Below are positions 44,727 to 54,869 of a DNA stretch of 64,000 nt, one piece after another. Position numbers and translations under genes: made by a program. The DNA comes from Lamellibrachia columna. Taxonomy: Eukaryota > Annelida > Polychaeta > Sabellida > Siboglinidae. The notes beneath the pieces were generated by a model. The model was not told where the DNA came from. It was given only the letters and a program-made list of their open reading frames with translations, and did not search any database. Numbering within the stretch: the first letter of the stretch is position 1; each line of letters starts with the position of its first letter. The stretch covers positions 42,977,210 to 43,041,209 of the forward strand of contig OY759272.1 in NCBI GenBank assembly GCA_963662155.1, in the 5' to 3' direction.

Positions 44727-45818
44727 CTAAAGTTGTAAATATTCCTCGAGTGTAGGAGGATTGATTTTAAAGTAGGTGGAGGTTTGACTGCCATAGAGGC
44801 AGGTGTGGCAATTTGTGAGGATTACTGCAACAACGTAAAACATTCCGATTTGTTGCAGATACAATTTCAAGTTCTTTTTGAAATCGACAAAACCGAAATA
44901 TCGTAAAACTTTACCAAAGCCCCATTCTACACACTGTCGTACACTGGCCATGGCCTTGTTAAAATTTTCTTGGTCTGGAGTGAGATGTGGTCTAGAAAAA
45001 GGGTTTATAAGGGTGGTCCGCAATGGGTAGGCGGGATCACCATAAAGACAATAATACCGTAGCCCAGTAACTGCCTCGATACGTTCGAGTAGCTGGCTCT
45101 CGTGAAGAAGACTGGCATCGTGGCGCCTGCCTTCGAAAGGCCCTGCAAGATCAGCAATGAGTCCATTTGGGGCCATGACCGACTGAAACTTCAGGGCATG
45201 AACCCTTTTATGACCATTAAAAACCTCCCGTTGGTTGTTTGTTGGCCGGCATATTGGACGCACTGTCCCATCAACAAATCCCCAGCAGTTGGTCAGTGGT
45301 GATCCCGCATTGGTGATGGCTTCCGCAAAGAGAGGGATGTTGTCAATTATCCACGTCTGGTTAATGTTTAACAACAGGTGCCTATGGGTGTTGTAAACAT
45401 GCTGCACAGCATAAGTGCACAACACACTTATTTCGCTTTGATGCCTTCCCCCAAACATATTCTCTAAATCCTTTAGTCGATTTGGGTAGGCTAGGCGCCG
45501 GAGCATGATACATAGACACTCTAAGCCAGTGGATGTTACTCGTGATGTGGAAGTAACTTTATCTGGGAACTGCAGCAGTCTGCACAATTTGTAAATGTCA
45601 TCTCTGGTGAAACGAAAATTGGTGATCACATCTTCGTCTGTGAAGTCATCCAGGTTGAATTTGGGGACATTACCGATTCTGAATCCCGCATTCCCATCCT
45701 CTTCCATGGCAATGGTGAGGAGGAGTAAATCCTCATCGCACAAGTTTCCAAATTGCTTAAACAGTTCACCATCATCAAGATCAAGAAAATGTCCTGGGTC
45801 TATATCTGCCTCAGCCAT
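44727..45818 (-). CDS. Harbinger transposase (DDE_Tnp_4, HARBI1-like), intact
   Basis: 363 residues from MAEADIDPGHF (ATG at 45818-45816) to the stop at 44727, one exon. A frame extending 25 residues further upstream is open, but a strong acceptor (TTTTTTTTATCTTGGCTATTGCAG) ends four bases before this ATG, so the upstream part is probably intron. The N-terminal helical region contains FTRDDIYKLCRLLQFP. The catalytic core has CWGFVDGTVRPI (Asp about 183), GRRHDASLL, YGDPAYPLR (Asp about 261) and VRQCVEWGFGKV (Glu about 298), so all three acids are kept. The family cuts and pastes Harbinger elements with 3-bp duplications, together with the Myb-like partner encoded convergently at 42604-44037. 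No frameshifts or stops seen. Confidence 0.93.
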   Translation of the reverse strand: MAEADIDPGHFLDLDDGELFKQFGNLCDEDLLLLTIAMEEDGNAGFRIGNVPKFNLDDFTDEDVITNFRFTRDDIYKLCRLLQFPDKVTSTSRVTSTGLECLCIMLRRLAYPNRLKDLENMFGGRHQSEISVLCTYAVQHVYNTHRHLLLNINQTWIIDNIPLFAEAITNAGSPLTNCWGFVDGTVRPICRPTNNQREVFNGHKRVHALKFQSVMAPNGLIADLAGPFEGRRHDASLLHESQLLERIEAVTGLRYYCLYGDPAYPLRTTLINPFSRPHLTPDQENFNKAMASVRQCVEWGFGKVLRYFGFVDFKKNLKLYLQQIGMFYVVAVILTNCHTCLYGSQTSTYFKINPPTLEEYLQL

Positions 45819-45821
45819 TAC

Positions 45822-47819
45822 ACTGCAATAGCCAAGATAAAAAAAATTAAGGTATTTTTTATTTGCAAAAAAAATAAATAATATATGTACCATCCATTAT
45901 TAGGACGCGTGAAAGTGAGGCTTCTGCCCATACCTGGAGTCGTTTAATTTTTATTATTTCCAATTAACATGTATCTATCAAGGATCAATTCAAATTAAAT
46001 ACATAGACAAAAAGTTCAAATAAAGTCCAAATCAAATCATGTTTAATCAATTCATGTAAAAAATAAAAAATCACCTGATGTACAGTTCACAAGATATTGC
46101 AAACATTGCTAAATTAGAATAGTCTGTTACTATTGTATTACATTATCACTCCAAGTGTACAATAAAATGTATTTTATAAATATGTGTAATATGTGTATGT
46201 TGCTCCACCTGTTGGTATACATGGAAAGTGCCAGAGAGCAGTGCACAATGCACAGACAATGGCTAAGCAATTATTCAAAGAACATGGAAAGACCTGTTAA
46301 ATGTATTGCTTCAGAAAATACCTGCATATATAGCAAGCCAATTACTCCCTTTTATTGTGTTGTCCCACACATTATATGTTTACTTAGAGCAGGTGGTATC
46401 AATTCAACTCGAAATCAGATTTGACCAATCCCAGATTTTAAATTACACCCCGAAATTTACACACATCCATTATAATTACACACCTTCATAGGTCTATATA
46501 ACAGACATGACAAGAAACATACCAGCATATATACCTTGAAAACTTGAAACCTCAAGTTAGACGCACCTAAAAAAATATGTAAAAACAATGGGTACTATTT
46601 TGGGTGCTTACCCTTTGTTTACCTTATACTAAGGCATTACAGAGACAATTTGCATACACATGTTTAGGCATTTGTTTTATTTATTTTATATACACATAAA
46701 TTGGAATTTCATCTCTACACTATGTCTATGGCCATGGCATAGGGCATAGCATTTTTGGCTGCTACATAGGCCACTTTTCACTATTTACCAACAACATATA
46801 TCTATCTCATATATCTAGGTGTGCTACTGATCCAAGTAAGATTTATTTGTGTTCTAACATGTTTTGTAGCTGAACTCGCGATATTGACATTGGCTCAATT
46901 TCACACATGACAACACACATCTTCAATGCGAGATTGTAGAACTAATAGTAATATAATTATAGTGGTATATCTTTTACTATCTTTCATCTACAAATGATGG
47001 AGAATAACCATGCCAAAATCTTAGAGTTCTTGCACAAATAGGTTTTTAGTTATTGTATTTAAGCAGAACAAGAAGAAATCTTCATTATATCAAAACATGT
47101 TAAATAAAAACACTTATTTGTATGGTTGCATGGTCTAAATTCGTGCGTCGCACAATTCCGTGGCAACGCGGTATTTTATCGTTCTGCAACTAGCGGTTGG
47201 TCATTGGAGGTCAGTATTTATGCTGAACTGACAGTTGCAGTTGTGGACATCGTATCATAACAACATATGAATTTATTTGCGAAAGTTACAGTCGGATAGT
47301 TGCGCTAACCTTGCATATGCGAACCAAAACAAAATGTACACGAGTCGAAGATGGAAGTTGGGAAACGCGAGTAAATCTTTTATTTATAAAATTACAATAT
47401 AGAATGTTAACCATAACTGTTTGCTTCTGCATTGTACATCATTTCAGTCGATTTCAGCTGGAATTTTTGGTCTAGTTTACACAATAGGACTGATCTACAA
47501 TGCGATGTCTAAATCTAAGTCTACGCCTACGGTGCCGTCGATGGTTTCGTGTATTTTTTTTTACAGTAGACAGTGCGCATTTAAAACTCTTTTTTCCGAT
47601 GAACTAAGCCCATTGGCAATTAAAATAGGGCAGCTAATTAGTCAACAACAGTTTTACGTACAACTGCTATAGAATTGTTTTTTTATTCAACCACAATTTC
47701 AACGTAATATAGATAGGGAGACCACTAACCGATTGTACCCGCGAGATCGGTGTTTTCCCTATCTCCTCGACCCGGCCCCGACCGTGTAAACACACGAAGC
47801 GATGACGTAGTACGCGTAG
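45822..47819 (-). other. 5' region of the Harbinger transposase transcript
   Basis: Two kilobases inside the element between the transposase start and the right TIR. It probably holds the promoter and a non-coding 5' exon joined to the acceptor at 45823. A plus-strand frame at 47421-47672 (83 residues, STPTVPSMVSCIFFYSR) has no recognisable relatives and is not called. Confidence 0.45.
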
Positions 47820-47872
47820 CGAGATCGGGATCGGGAAGGGAACCGAGATCGGTGCGCTTGCAAAAACTCTCT
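47820..47872 (-). repeat. Harbinger right terminal inverted repeat
   Basis: Inverse of 42035-42087, 52 of 53 positions identical. Confidence 0.95.
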
Positions 47873-47875
47873 AAT

Positions 47876-49040
47876 GACGTTTGTACGCGTGACTGCAATC
47901 ACGCTTCCTATTGGTCGCTAATCGCGAGAGGCCCGACAATTTGTCGGAGTCTTCAGCACACTAGCTAACGTTTTATTACAGGTCGAAAATAACGAAAATC
48001 TCACACTGGTGATCGCAGCAACAACAAACCTTGTCAAAATGAGTTTCTACCAGAGTAGGACTTAAACCCATTGAACAGACGATGGGAAAAGCTAGACGTC
48101 CTTTTATGGTTGTCGTTAAACAACGAGACGAGGACAGGAAATAACTATCTCTACATCGCCGCTATATTAACAAGCAAAAAGGTCATAAATTAATGTTAAC
48201 GGGTGCACTCCAAGAAACGTCTTGAACAACTTCCATAAACTTTTACGTTTCCCCATGTTGTGTGACGCTCACAGCCAGGCCCACTGCCTCTGATCTGTCC
48301 AGATGTCTGGCATCGTTGTATAATGCAGGTTTCGTAATTTCTTCTGCATACACGCACGTCAGCTAGTTGGCTATTAAAACGAAATAAAAACCATGGTTTT
48401 GGGGCAATGCACCTAAAAGATTTAATAAAAAACTAAATTGGACGCATCATTTCTTGTTCCTTTAAAAAAAACGTGTGTCGCCCGACCAACCGGACAACTA
48501 ATCGTTCGTGTGAACGGGCCATTACCATTTGCAACTACAATCAAGAATATCATGTCAGTGGTTTATTCAGAATGTATTCTAAATGTAGGAGATTCTGATC
48601 AAATCTCAGTTTTCCTGGCGGCTGACATATTGACAATGTAGTGCGACCAATAAGGGCCTCGCAGTTCTGGGAAATTGATGCAGCTAGTGTTTTCAACCGA
48701 AATTGAAGAACCGATGAAGCAAACGCCGCAAACTCTCAATCAAGCGAGCTGCTAAGTCAGAAAGGGATAAGTTTAGTAAACAAAGGCCAACATAATTATG
48801 ATGCATCGGGTTGGGTTTAGACGCAAACAGCATGGCCGTATCTTATTGGCAAGAATAAGAGTAGGTGTTTACAAATATATTTTCATTTTGTGAGTGAATA
48901 TTGCCAGACAATTGCACCAGTGATGTGGGGTTATCAGTATGGCGCGGCCCATGAAATTAAGATGCTGTGTGTTCAATACGGTTTTCCTAGTAAACCACTG
49001 GCGTGATATTCGTGAGAGTAGTTGGAAATGGCTGTTTTCA
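47876..49040. other. Unassigned flank of the Harbinger element
   Basis: An inverted CCAAT word (CTATTGGTCG at about 47910) occurs, but there is no conserved gene. Short frames at 48438-48641 and 48939-49322 lack recognisable features. Confidence 0.35.
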
Positions 49041-49044
49041 AAAA

Positions 49045-49047
<3 letters not shown>

Positions 49048-49113
<66 letters not shown>
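49048..49113. repeat. TA microsatellite
   Basis: About 65 nt of perfect TA repeat. Confidence 0.97.
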
Positions 49114-49118
<5 letters not shown>

Positions 49119-50640
49119 ATATTAATTTTATATATAAATGCCAAAGACTGTATCTATGATTTTAAGTTTAAAAATCGAAACCTTTGGGGCTGCCACATCT
49201 ACTATTTTATAAATACTAACATGTATTATAATTATTTCATTCAAAGGTTTGTAAACAGTTGCAGTGATAATATTAGAAATCTGCATTGTACGTGGTTGCA
49301 ATTTAGCATTGCTAATTTGTGACATTTTGGGGTGACACATTATAGTCAACTATTTTTGCAAAAAAAAAAGCAAATTAGTTATCTGTTAGAATACATGGAC
49401 ACGCCAATTAAAATCAGAGAGGGAAGGATGCGATTCGCAGGCCACGGTTCGAGAACGAACCGTTTTCTCGATTGATAATCACTGGGTACCAAATTATGGA
49501 GTGAGAACATCGCGGAAACTTGCACTTACGCAGCCATATGGCATTGACATCCTGAAACGAGACAAAGAAAAAACTATATATTAAACCAACAATGTAAGGT
49601 AGAAAAATATGGAGGGACACCGTGATTCGAAGAACGCACTCGAGTCGACATCAGAGTGTAAACATGCGCGACTGGTGCACATAGAACAAGGCAGGCAGAC
49701 AAGGTCTCCAACAGCGTCGCTGTCCCTAACGGGTTCTATATCCACTTCAAACTTCGCCCGTTCTCATGCTTCGCCCGTTCTCATGGCGTTAATTTTCTCG
49801 GGTTCCAAGCAGTATCAATAATACACAAACCTACCACAGCTGTCGTAGAAGTGGTGGCCTAGTTGGACCCCAGAAAGTTAACCCTATTCACAACTGTCAC
49901 TGCCCTCAGATCTGTGGACAGCCGTGGGCTACAGTATTCTGATGGAGCGTGTAACCTAAGACAGTGTTATCGTGCCTACGCCGTTATGTTAAGTGTCATA
50001 TTTCCTGCCCACACGAGATGGAATATCAAGGACAGACATACACAGTCATTTATGAGTAATTTATTGTACGTGAAAACAGTATGATAGTCCTGCATTCGAT
50101 TAGTTAGATTAGGGGAGTTAAAAGTAAGAAAATCTGTACTCAGTGTTCGTCAAAAGAAGTTTAATTGCAGGAAGATGTTCCAATAGCAGGCTAGTTGGTG
50201 CATTGCCGCACCGCTGGTCCAGCAAAAACTGATACTGACTCTTTTTGGAACAGTGCTTGCCCTCTAAGTGTTCCTATGTACTTGAAAGATTAAACTTGGA
50301 TGAAAAGGGGGTCTCTGGACCCCCGAAAAGTGTTCTGTTTGGGGAAAATAGTATGAAAATTAGCTGTGAAGTCTCGTCTTGACAATAAGATGTTGCAATG
50401 AAAGCCTTAATTAACAGCAGGGAACAAAACGCAATAACTGAGACGCCGATTTACGAAAACGTATGTGTTCTGATAAAATCTAAGGTGGCCGCTTTACAGG
50501 GGTTCTTCCGTATTTTGTATGTACAAAAGGGATAAAATAATTCCAAGGACATTTCAACGAATAATGCTGTTATGCACTGGCAGACGATGTTTTTTTACTG
50601 GGGATTGAACACTTTTACTACCGGTATCATCTATGCAAAG
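49114..50640. other. Unassigned sequence
   Basis: AT-rich to balanced sequence with no conserved ORF. A short inverted repeat, CGAGAACGAACCGTTTTCTCG, lies at about 49449-49469. Confidence 0.35.
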
Positions 50641-50649
50641 TCCTCCATT

Positions 50650-50708
50650 GGGAGGGGGGCGGGGGGCGGGGGGCGGGGTGGGGGGGCCTCCTCGCTTCCT
50701 TATATAAG
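50650..50708 (+). promoter_or_regulatory. G-rich tract (GGGGCGGGG words) followed by a TATA box
   Basis: 50650-50686 holds at least five runs of four or more G separated by single C or T, including GGGGCGGGG Sp1-like words, and could form a G-quadruplex. TATATAAG starts at 50701, 14 bp later. The spacing resembles a focused RNA polymerase II promoter on +. An AATAAA at about 50931 lies downstream. No recognised protein follows. The unit could also be a solo LTR. Confidence 0.4.
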
Positions 50709-51239
50709 CCGCTGGAAATGAAGTGTTCGACCTAACGGGGTGCGGGTATGCTGCAACCAGTCATGTCCAAGGATCCGCAGGGAACAGTTGTCGGAAACTG
50801 TATTCCCTACCCGTGGATTGCATCGTAGGCATGCGAGGCAATCTGTCTCCGACGCACTCTGTGAAAATATGTTTAACTAACTGTTATACTGTTTTCATGA
50901 GACTTATACTGTTTTCCTGTTGCCGTTTATAATAAACATGACTCGCTGAGTATGTTGCCGCACACTCTACTAATGTAACACACAACATTAATTGAGTTCC
51001 TGCAGAAACGTACGTTTTGAGTGCATTACATATCGTTATCTAATGCAGAGCTCCCTTTCTTCCACGACCGCCGGCTGATTGCATGTTGTTTCGCAACGCC
51101 GGATTTACGCAACTATACGTTACTTTTGATTCACATAAGGATTCAGTATTTTCTGTTGACAGATGACACATGTGCTTTCAAAGAGGGTGCACTTTCCTAA
51201 CATGTACACCCGTAATTTTTCTGACAAGCAAAAACTTTA

Positions 51240-51966
51240 CATTTCAGGGTGTTCGGAATAGCTAAGCGGGTGTTCGTCGGGAATTGGGTCTACGAGCGAA
51301 CTGTCCCGTTAACTTCTGGTGCACCTGCCGCTAAGGTCACATGTATACAGAATCGGGACACTTAATTCTTCCACGTGGCATGTCCTCGACATTATTACAG
51401 ACCCTGCATAATACTACAGATTTACTTTCTGTGTCAAAGCAAAGTAATGTCGTGGTCAAATCAAGGATGTGCCTGTGGACAACGTTCTTACACCCTGTTG
51501 CACCACTGCGGTCAAAGCCAGTCGAAAAGTTGTGTAAAAAACCGGATTATCTCTGCTGTCGTCTGCGGTGCGCGGCCTAGCCTTGGGGGTCGGTGTTTTA
51601 GTAGTAAGCGATCCCTCGACAGCCGCCCGTCGGCATGCACCGCCGCAGACTCGGGTCGTTTTACAGTCAGCACTGACTGGCGAAGTCGGGCGAACAAGTT
51701 CTCACGTTGCCATCGCTGTCAGTGTTGGCGGGATCGCTACCGGTGCAAGGATGTCGTGAGTGGGGGACCGAGATACCAAGGAACGACGCGGGGCTGTTTT
51801 GTAGTGGAAGAGTGCGGTGTGTGTTTGTTAGTCGGTCGCCCCAGCAATGGCTGTTTGCGCCAACCATAGGACTTGGTCGAGTGTTGGTGGCCCAAGGAGG
51901 GGACGGGACGGTAGAGCGCCTTGCCAGTGGCGAATTGACGGAGTTACGTCTTGTTGTCGCCTTGCG
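51240..51966 (+). promoter_or_regulatory. GC- and CpG-rich segment, possible promoter and 5' UTR
   Basis: Between about 51530 and 51966 the GC and CpG content is clearly higher than in the surrounding sequence and several long frames overlap by chance. It directly precedes the putative signal-peptide exon at 51967. Frames such as 51375-51869 lack domain features and shift between strands as expected from GC-rich sequence. Confidence 0.35.
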
Positions 51967-52036
51967 ATGTGGCTATTCATCTGCTCTGTGCTTCTCTTGG
52001 ACGGCGCCGTAGCAATGAACGTTCGGCTTCCAGCGG
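51967..52036 (+). CDS. Possible first coding exon with a signal peptide, gene unknown
   Basis: The ATG at 51967 opens MWLFICSVLLLDGAVA followed by MNVRLPAG, a compact hydrophobic leader with an Ala-rich cleavage site. It reaches a donor G|GTTAGT at 52037 in phase 1. Position at the end of a CpG-rich segment fits a first exon of a secreted or membrane protein. No downstream exon of the same gene was recognised up to 64000, and upstream ATGs exist, so this is tentative. Confidence 0.35.
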
Positions 52037-52984
52037 GTTAGTATATTTCTGACTATACAATACTTGTTTATATAAAATGTTCAGTCTTTTCGTTGGTTTC
52101 GTCGCTGTTGGGTCAACTCTGCAAAAGGTTCTTATCACACAAGCTTAGGTTGCGCTAAAGGTAGACATTTGATCGAACATCATAACTGTATGAAAAAGTA
52201 AATTAAGACTTTCCCTGGGCTGTGGCATCGGGCTCCCGGGGCCCTTTGTGTCTGCACCGTGTCCACACCAACGTATTATCCCTAAAGACAGACATTCCTT
52301 TTACACTTCTTTCGACGAGGCAGACATACTATCTGCACACGTAGCTCCACACGTACGCACGCATATGCACACCAGTTTGCCTATCAAAATAATCTACTTT
52401 TTGTTTTGTACGTGTACATCATTTGGTGTAAGACGCGCGTCTCGTCAACATTTTACTAAAACCCCTATGTATACTTTCTGCAGAAACATTGAGAGTTTTC
52501 GCAAGATGTTAAAATTCCAACAACCATTTCCAATGACGCATGATGAAACGAAGAAGCTATTCTTAAAGCGTGACAAGCAATATTCTTTACAATTAAGAAG
52601 CTGGGTTCAGACCCAAAATTCCATCTGACCACGATAAATCCACACAACATGACCGAGGAAGATTGAACGACCACATTTGTTTCAGATCAAAGTTTGTTGT
52701 GATATAAGTGTTATATGATGCGTTATCTGGTAATAGGCAGAGCGACGACGTATCGCATTGGCTAGGCCATACATCATGCGGCGAAGAATTACTCCATCCT
52801 CGTAAAGAATTTCATTCATGATATTTGACTTTATTTAACGTTAAGTCTCTACCGAACAAACATCACGTTTACTCAACATACCGCAACTGAATCCGAAGTA
52901 GATATATCACATGGTGTTTCACAACGAAGAGTAGGCCGAGACCTATTAATTTTTTATGTAGTCCAGTACTGGTTACGATCCCCC
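52037..52984. other. Unassigned sequence after the putative first exon
   Basis: If the exon at 51967 is real this is intron. A reading frame at 52248-52628 has an acceptor-like TTTCTGCAG at about 52475-52483 and a lysine-rich segment, but no family is recognised. Confidence 0.35.
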
Positions 52985-53853
52985 ATCGCTAGGTAGCTAA
53001 CTTTCTGAAACATCGTATCCAGCGTGCCCTTGTAGAAGGGACTTTCTCTGGTTATGTTAACGTCGAGTCAGGCGTGTCTCTGGGTACTATCCTAGCCATT
53101 CTGCTGTTTTAGCACATGATTTATCTCTGCATTTAACATCTAGCGTCCGCTTGTTTGCAGACGATTGTTATACATACCCATCCATATAGGGGCGGACCAG
53201 TCAGCCTTTCAAGCAGACTTAAATACACTCGAAAATTGGGAAATGATTGCGGCATGCTTCTAAGTGCAATATAATGAGAAACGCAAGAAGTTCAAATACT
53301 ATATCTAGATAATATTTACTTGGCAGCCATATACTTGAACAGATTGATAAATGGAAGTATCTTGGGGTGACGGTCACTGACAAACTATCCTGATCAGTAC
53401 ATGCCTCCCAAACATGCAACAAATCCAATGCTACTTTGTCATTCTTAAGGCGGAATTTAAAATAGTGTCCTCGTGTACTGAAAGAAAGAGCATATATCAC
53501 TCTAGAATATGAGTGCATAGTTTGGGACCCTCACATAAAAAGATATAGTAAAGCACTCGAAACAATACAACGAAGAACAGCCCGTTTTGTTAAAGGTGAC
53601 TACGACTACCAGAGTAATGTCACAAGCCTGATAGCAGAACTAGGCTGGTTAGACCTCGATGAAAGGAGGAACCCTAATGTATAAAGTGGTCCACGGTCAA
53701 ATTGGTGTTCCGGACCAAAAAAACTGGTGACAGACGAACACGGTCAAACCCCCCCGAAACTTAACTTTTTGGAACATCCTAGAGGCGCAATTAGTTGAGG
53801 CTAAGGACGCCTCCAAATTCAATGCACTGCTGGGTCGTGCCCGATGCTCATAG
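52985..53853 (+). pseudogene. LINE reverse transcriptase to C-terminus, heavily decayed
   Basis: Plus-strand blocks in order across several frames: FLKHRIQRALVEGTFSGYVN, SGVSLGTILAILLF (degenerate GVPQG block), KYLGVTVTDKLS, AHASQTCNKSNATL, LEYECIVWDPHIKRYS, ETIQRRTARFVKGDYDYQSN, AELGWLDLDERR, and finally LEAQLVEAKDASKFNALLGR with a stop at 53851. At least five frame changes. A Jockey/CR1-type element different from the 19003 family. The catalytic FADD region survives only as part of LQTIV. Confidence 0.85.
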
Positions 53854-53924
53854 AATAGTTTACCAACCATTGGCGCGATACCCAGTTGGGGTTTGCCGAT
53901 TAAGAAACAGAGCATAAGTTAAGC

Positions 53925-54691
53925 TAGGCAGACTCGTCCTCCCCACTCTTGAACTTAGGGGCGGACGTCCACGGCGGGATTTTGGGAAACGCCGATTTGG
54001 GCTTTCCGTAGCCAAATGGCTACGGAACTAATAACTTAAGTTTTAAAACCGATACGCACTAACCGTTTCACATGTGTATTCCGTGACATACAACCGACAC
54101 TTGGGCGTCAAGAAACTGAAGAAATGTGCTCCAAATAATTATTTATGAGTACATTTATCGGTCACACAGAAAAGATTTCACAAATAGCCGCCATACTGTG
54201 CACGTGATGTTGCATTTGGGTCACATGATCAAACGCGATTTCGTGTAGAATGAGGCCAGAGTGGGCCAGCAGCACAGACATAAATATAAAACACCCGTTA
54301 GTAAGTTAGTAGCTTATAGGGGGTGATTAATGATGTAATTCTATGGCCAGCAGACGGCAATTCTTAGCGTGACCTTTTTAATTGATCTACGAGAATCTCG
54401 TTTGGAAATCTCGCTCACAACAACATCCGGTTATATACAACTGTTAACAAGCACATTCGTTCTGACAAAAAGGTAATCATTTCACACCTTTACATGGTTA
54501 TTGTCAGGTAACTTTAGTGATATACATATAAGAATGCATACAGACACGAAAGACGTGTTTATTGATCTGTTTATGGCGTTTTTGCAAGGTTTCACGTTTC
54601 ATGAAAATACTTTCGTTTCCGCCGAGCGAGAACTTCGCCTTACAACAGCAACAGCCAGATAGAAATTTTTTATGGCGATTGACTTTGCCTA
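53925..54691 (+). mobile_element. Second copy of the 770-bp TIR element
   Basis: Reverse-complement match over its full length to 21154-21923, including the hairpin TTCCGTAGCCA/TGGCTACGGAA and both ends (TAGGCAGACTCG, GATTGACTTTGCCTA). No exact target duplication is left around it. It follows the LINE end at 53853 by about 70 bp. Confidence 0.93.
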
Positions 54692-54767
54692 ACGCTGAGC
54701 AAACTACACTTGGTTTAGCCAACGGCTGAACGTTCATTCGACAGAAGGGTAGGGCTTACATAAAGTT

Positions 54768-54869
54768 AATGGATGGAACAAATTGTCTACAGATTGCGTA
54801 ACTGCTAGCAGCGTGAATATGTTTAAAAACAAGGTTGACACATATCTCAGGAGGGCGGGTTATAAGTAG
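54768..54869 (+). pseudogene. LINE ORF2 extreme C-terminus
   Basis: Plus-strand frame NGWNKLSTDCVTASSVNMFK then NKVDTYLRRAGYK and TAG. It overlaps the fragment at 8741-8848 ([12 protein letters not shown]) and supplies the end of the family seen at 19003-19595. The upstream part is lost. Confidence 0.75.

Larger units (their letters stand above)
42032..47875. mobile_element. PIF/Harbinger DNA transposon, 5.84 kb, apparently intact
   Basis: Element 42035-47872. The terminal 53 bp, starting AGAGAGTTTTTGCAAGCGCA at the left, are repeated inverted at the right (ending TGCGCTTGCAAAAACTCTCT) with a single mismatch. Both sides are flanked by AAT, a 3-bp duplication as expected for Harbinger (TA is an alternative reading). 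Inside are a Myb-like gene on + and a DDE transposase gene on -, the classic two-gene Harbinger layout, convergent. Both frames are undamaged. A further GAGTTTTTGCAA motif near 42130 is a sub-terminal repeat. Confidence 0.93.

Noticed and set aside
47421..47672. Third Harbinger-encoded protein
   Set aside because: 83-residue frame without family features. Harbingers of this type need only the two genes already found.
51375..51869. 164-residue ORF in CpG-rich DNA
   Set aside because: Overlapping open frames on both strands are expected from GC-rich composition. No domain features and no splice support.
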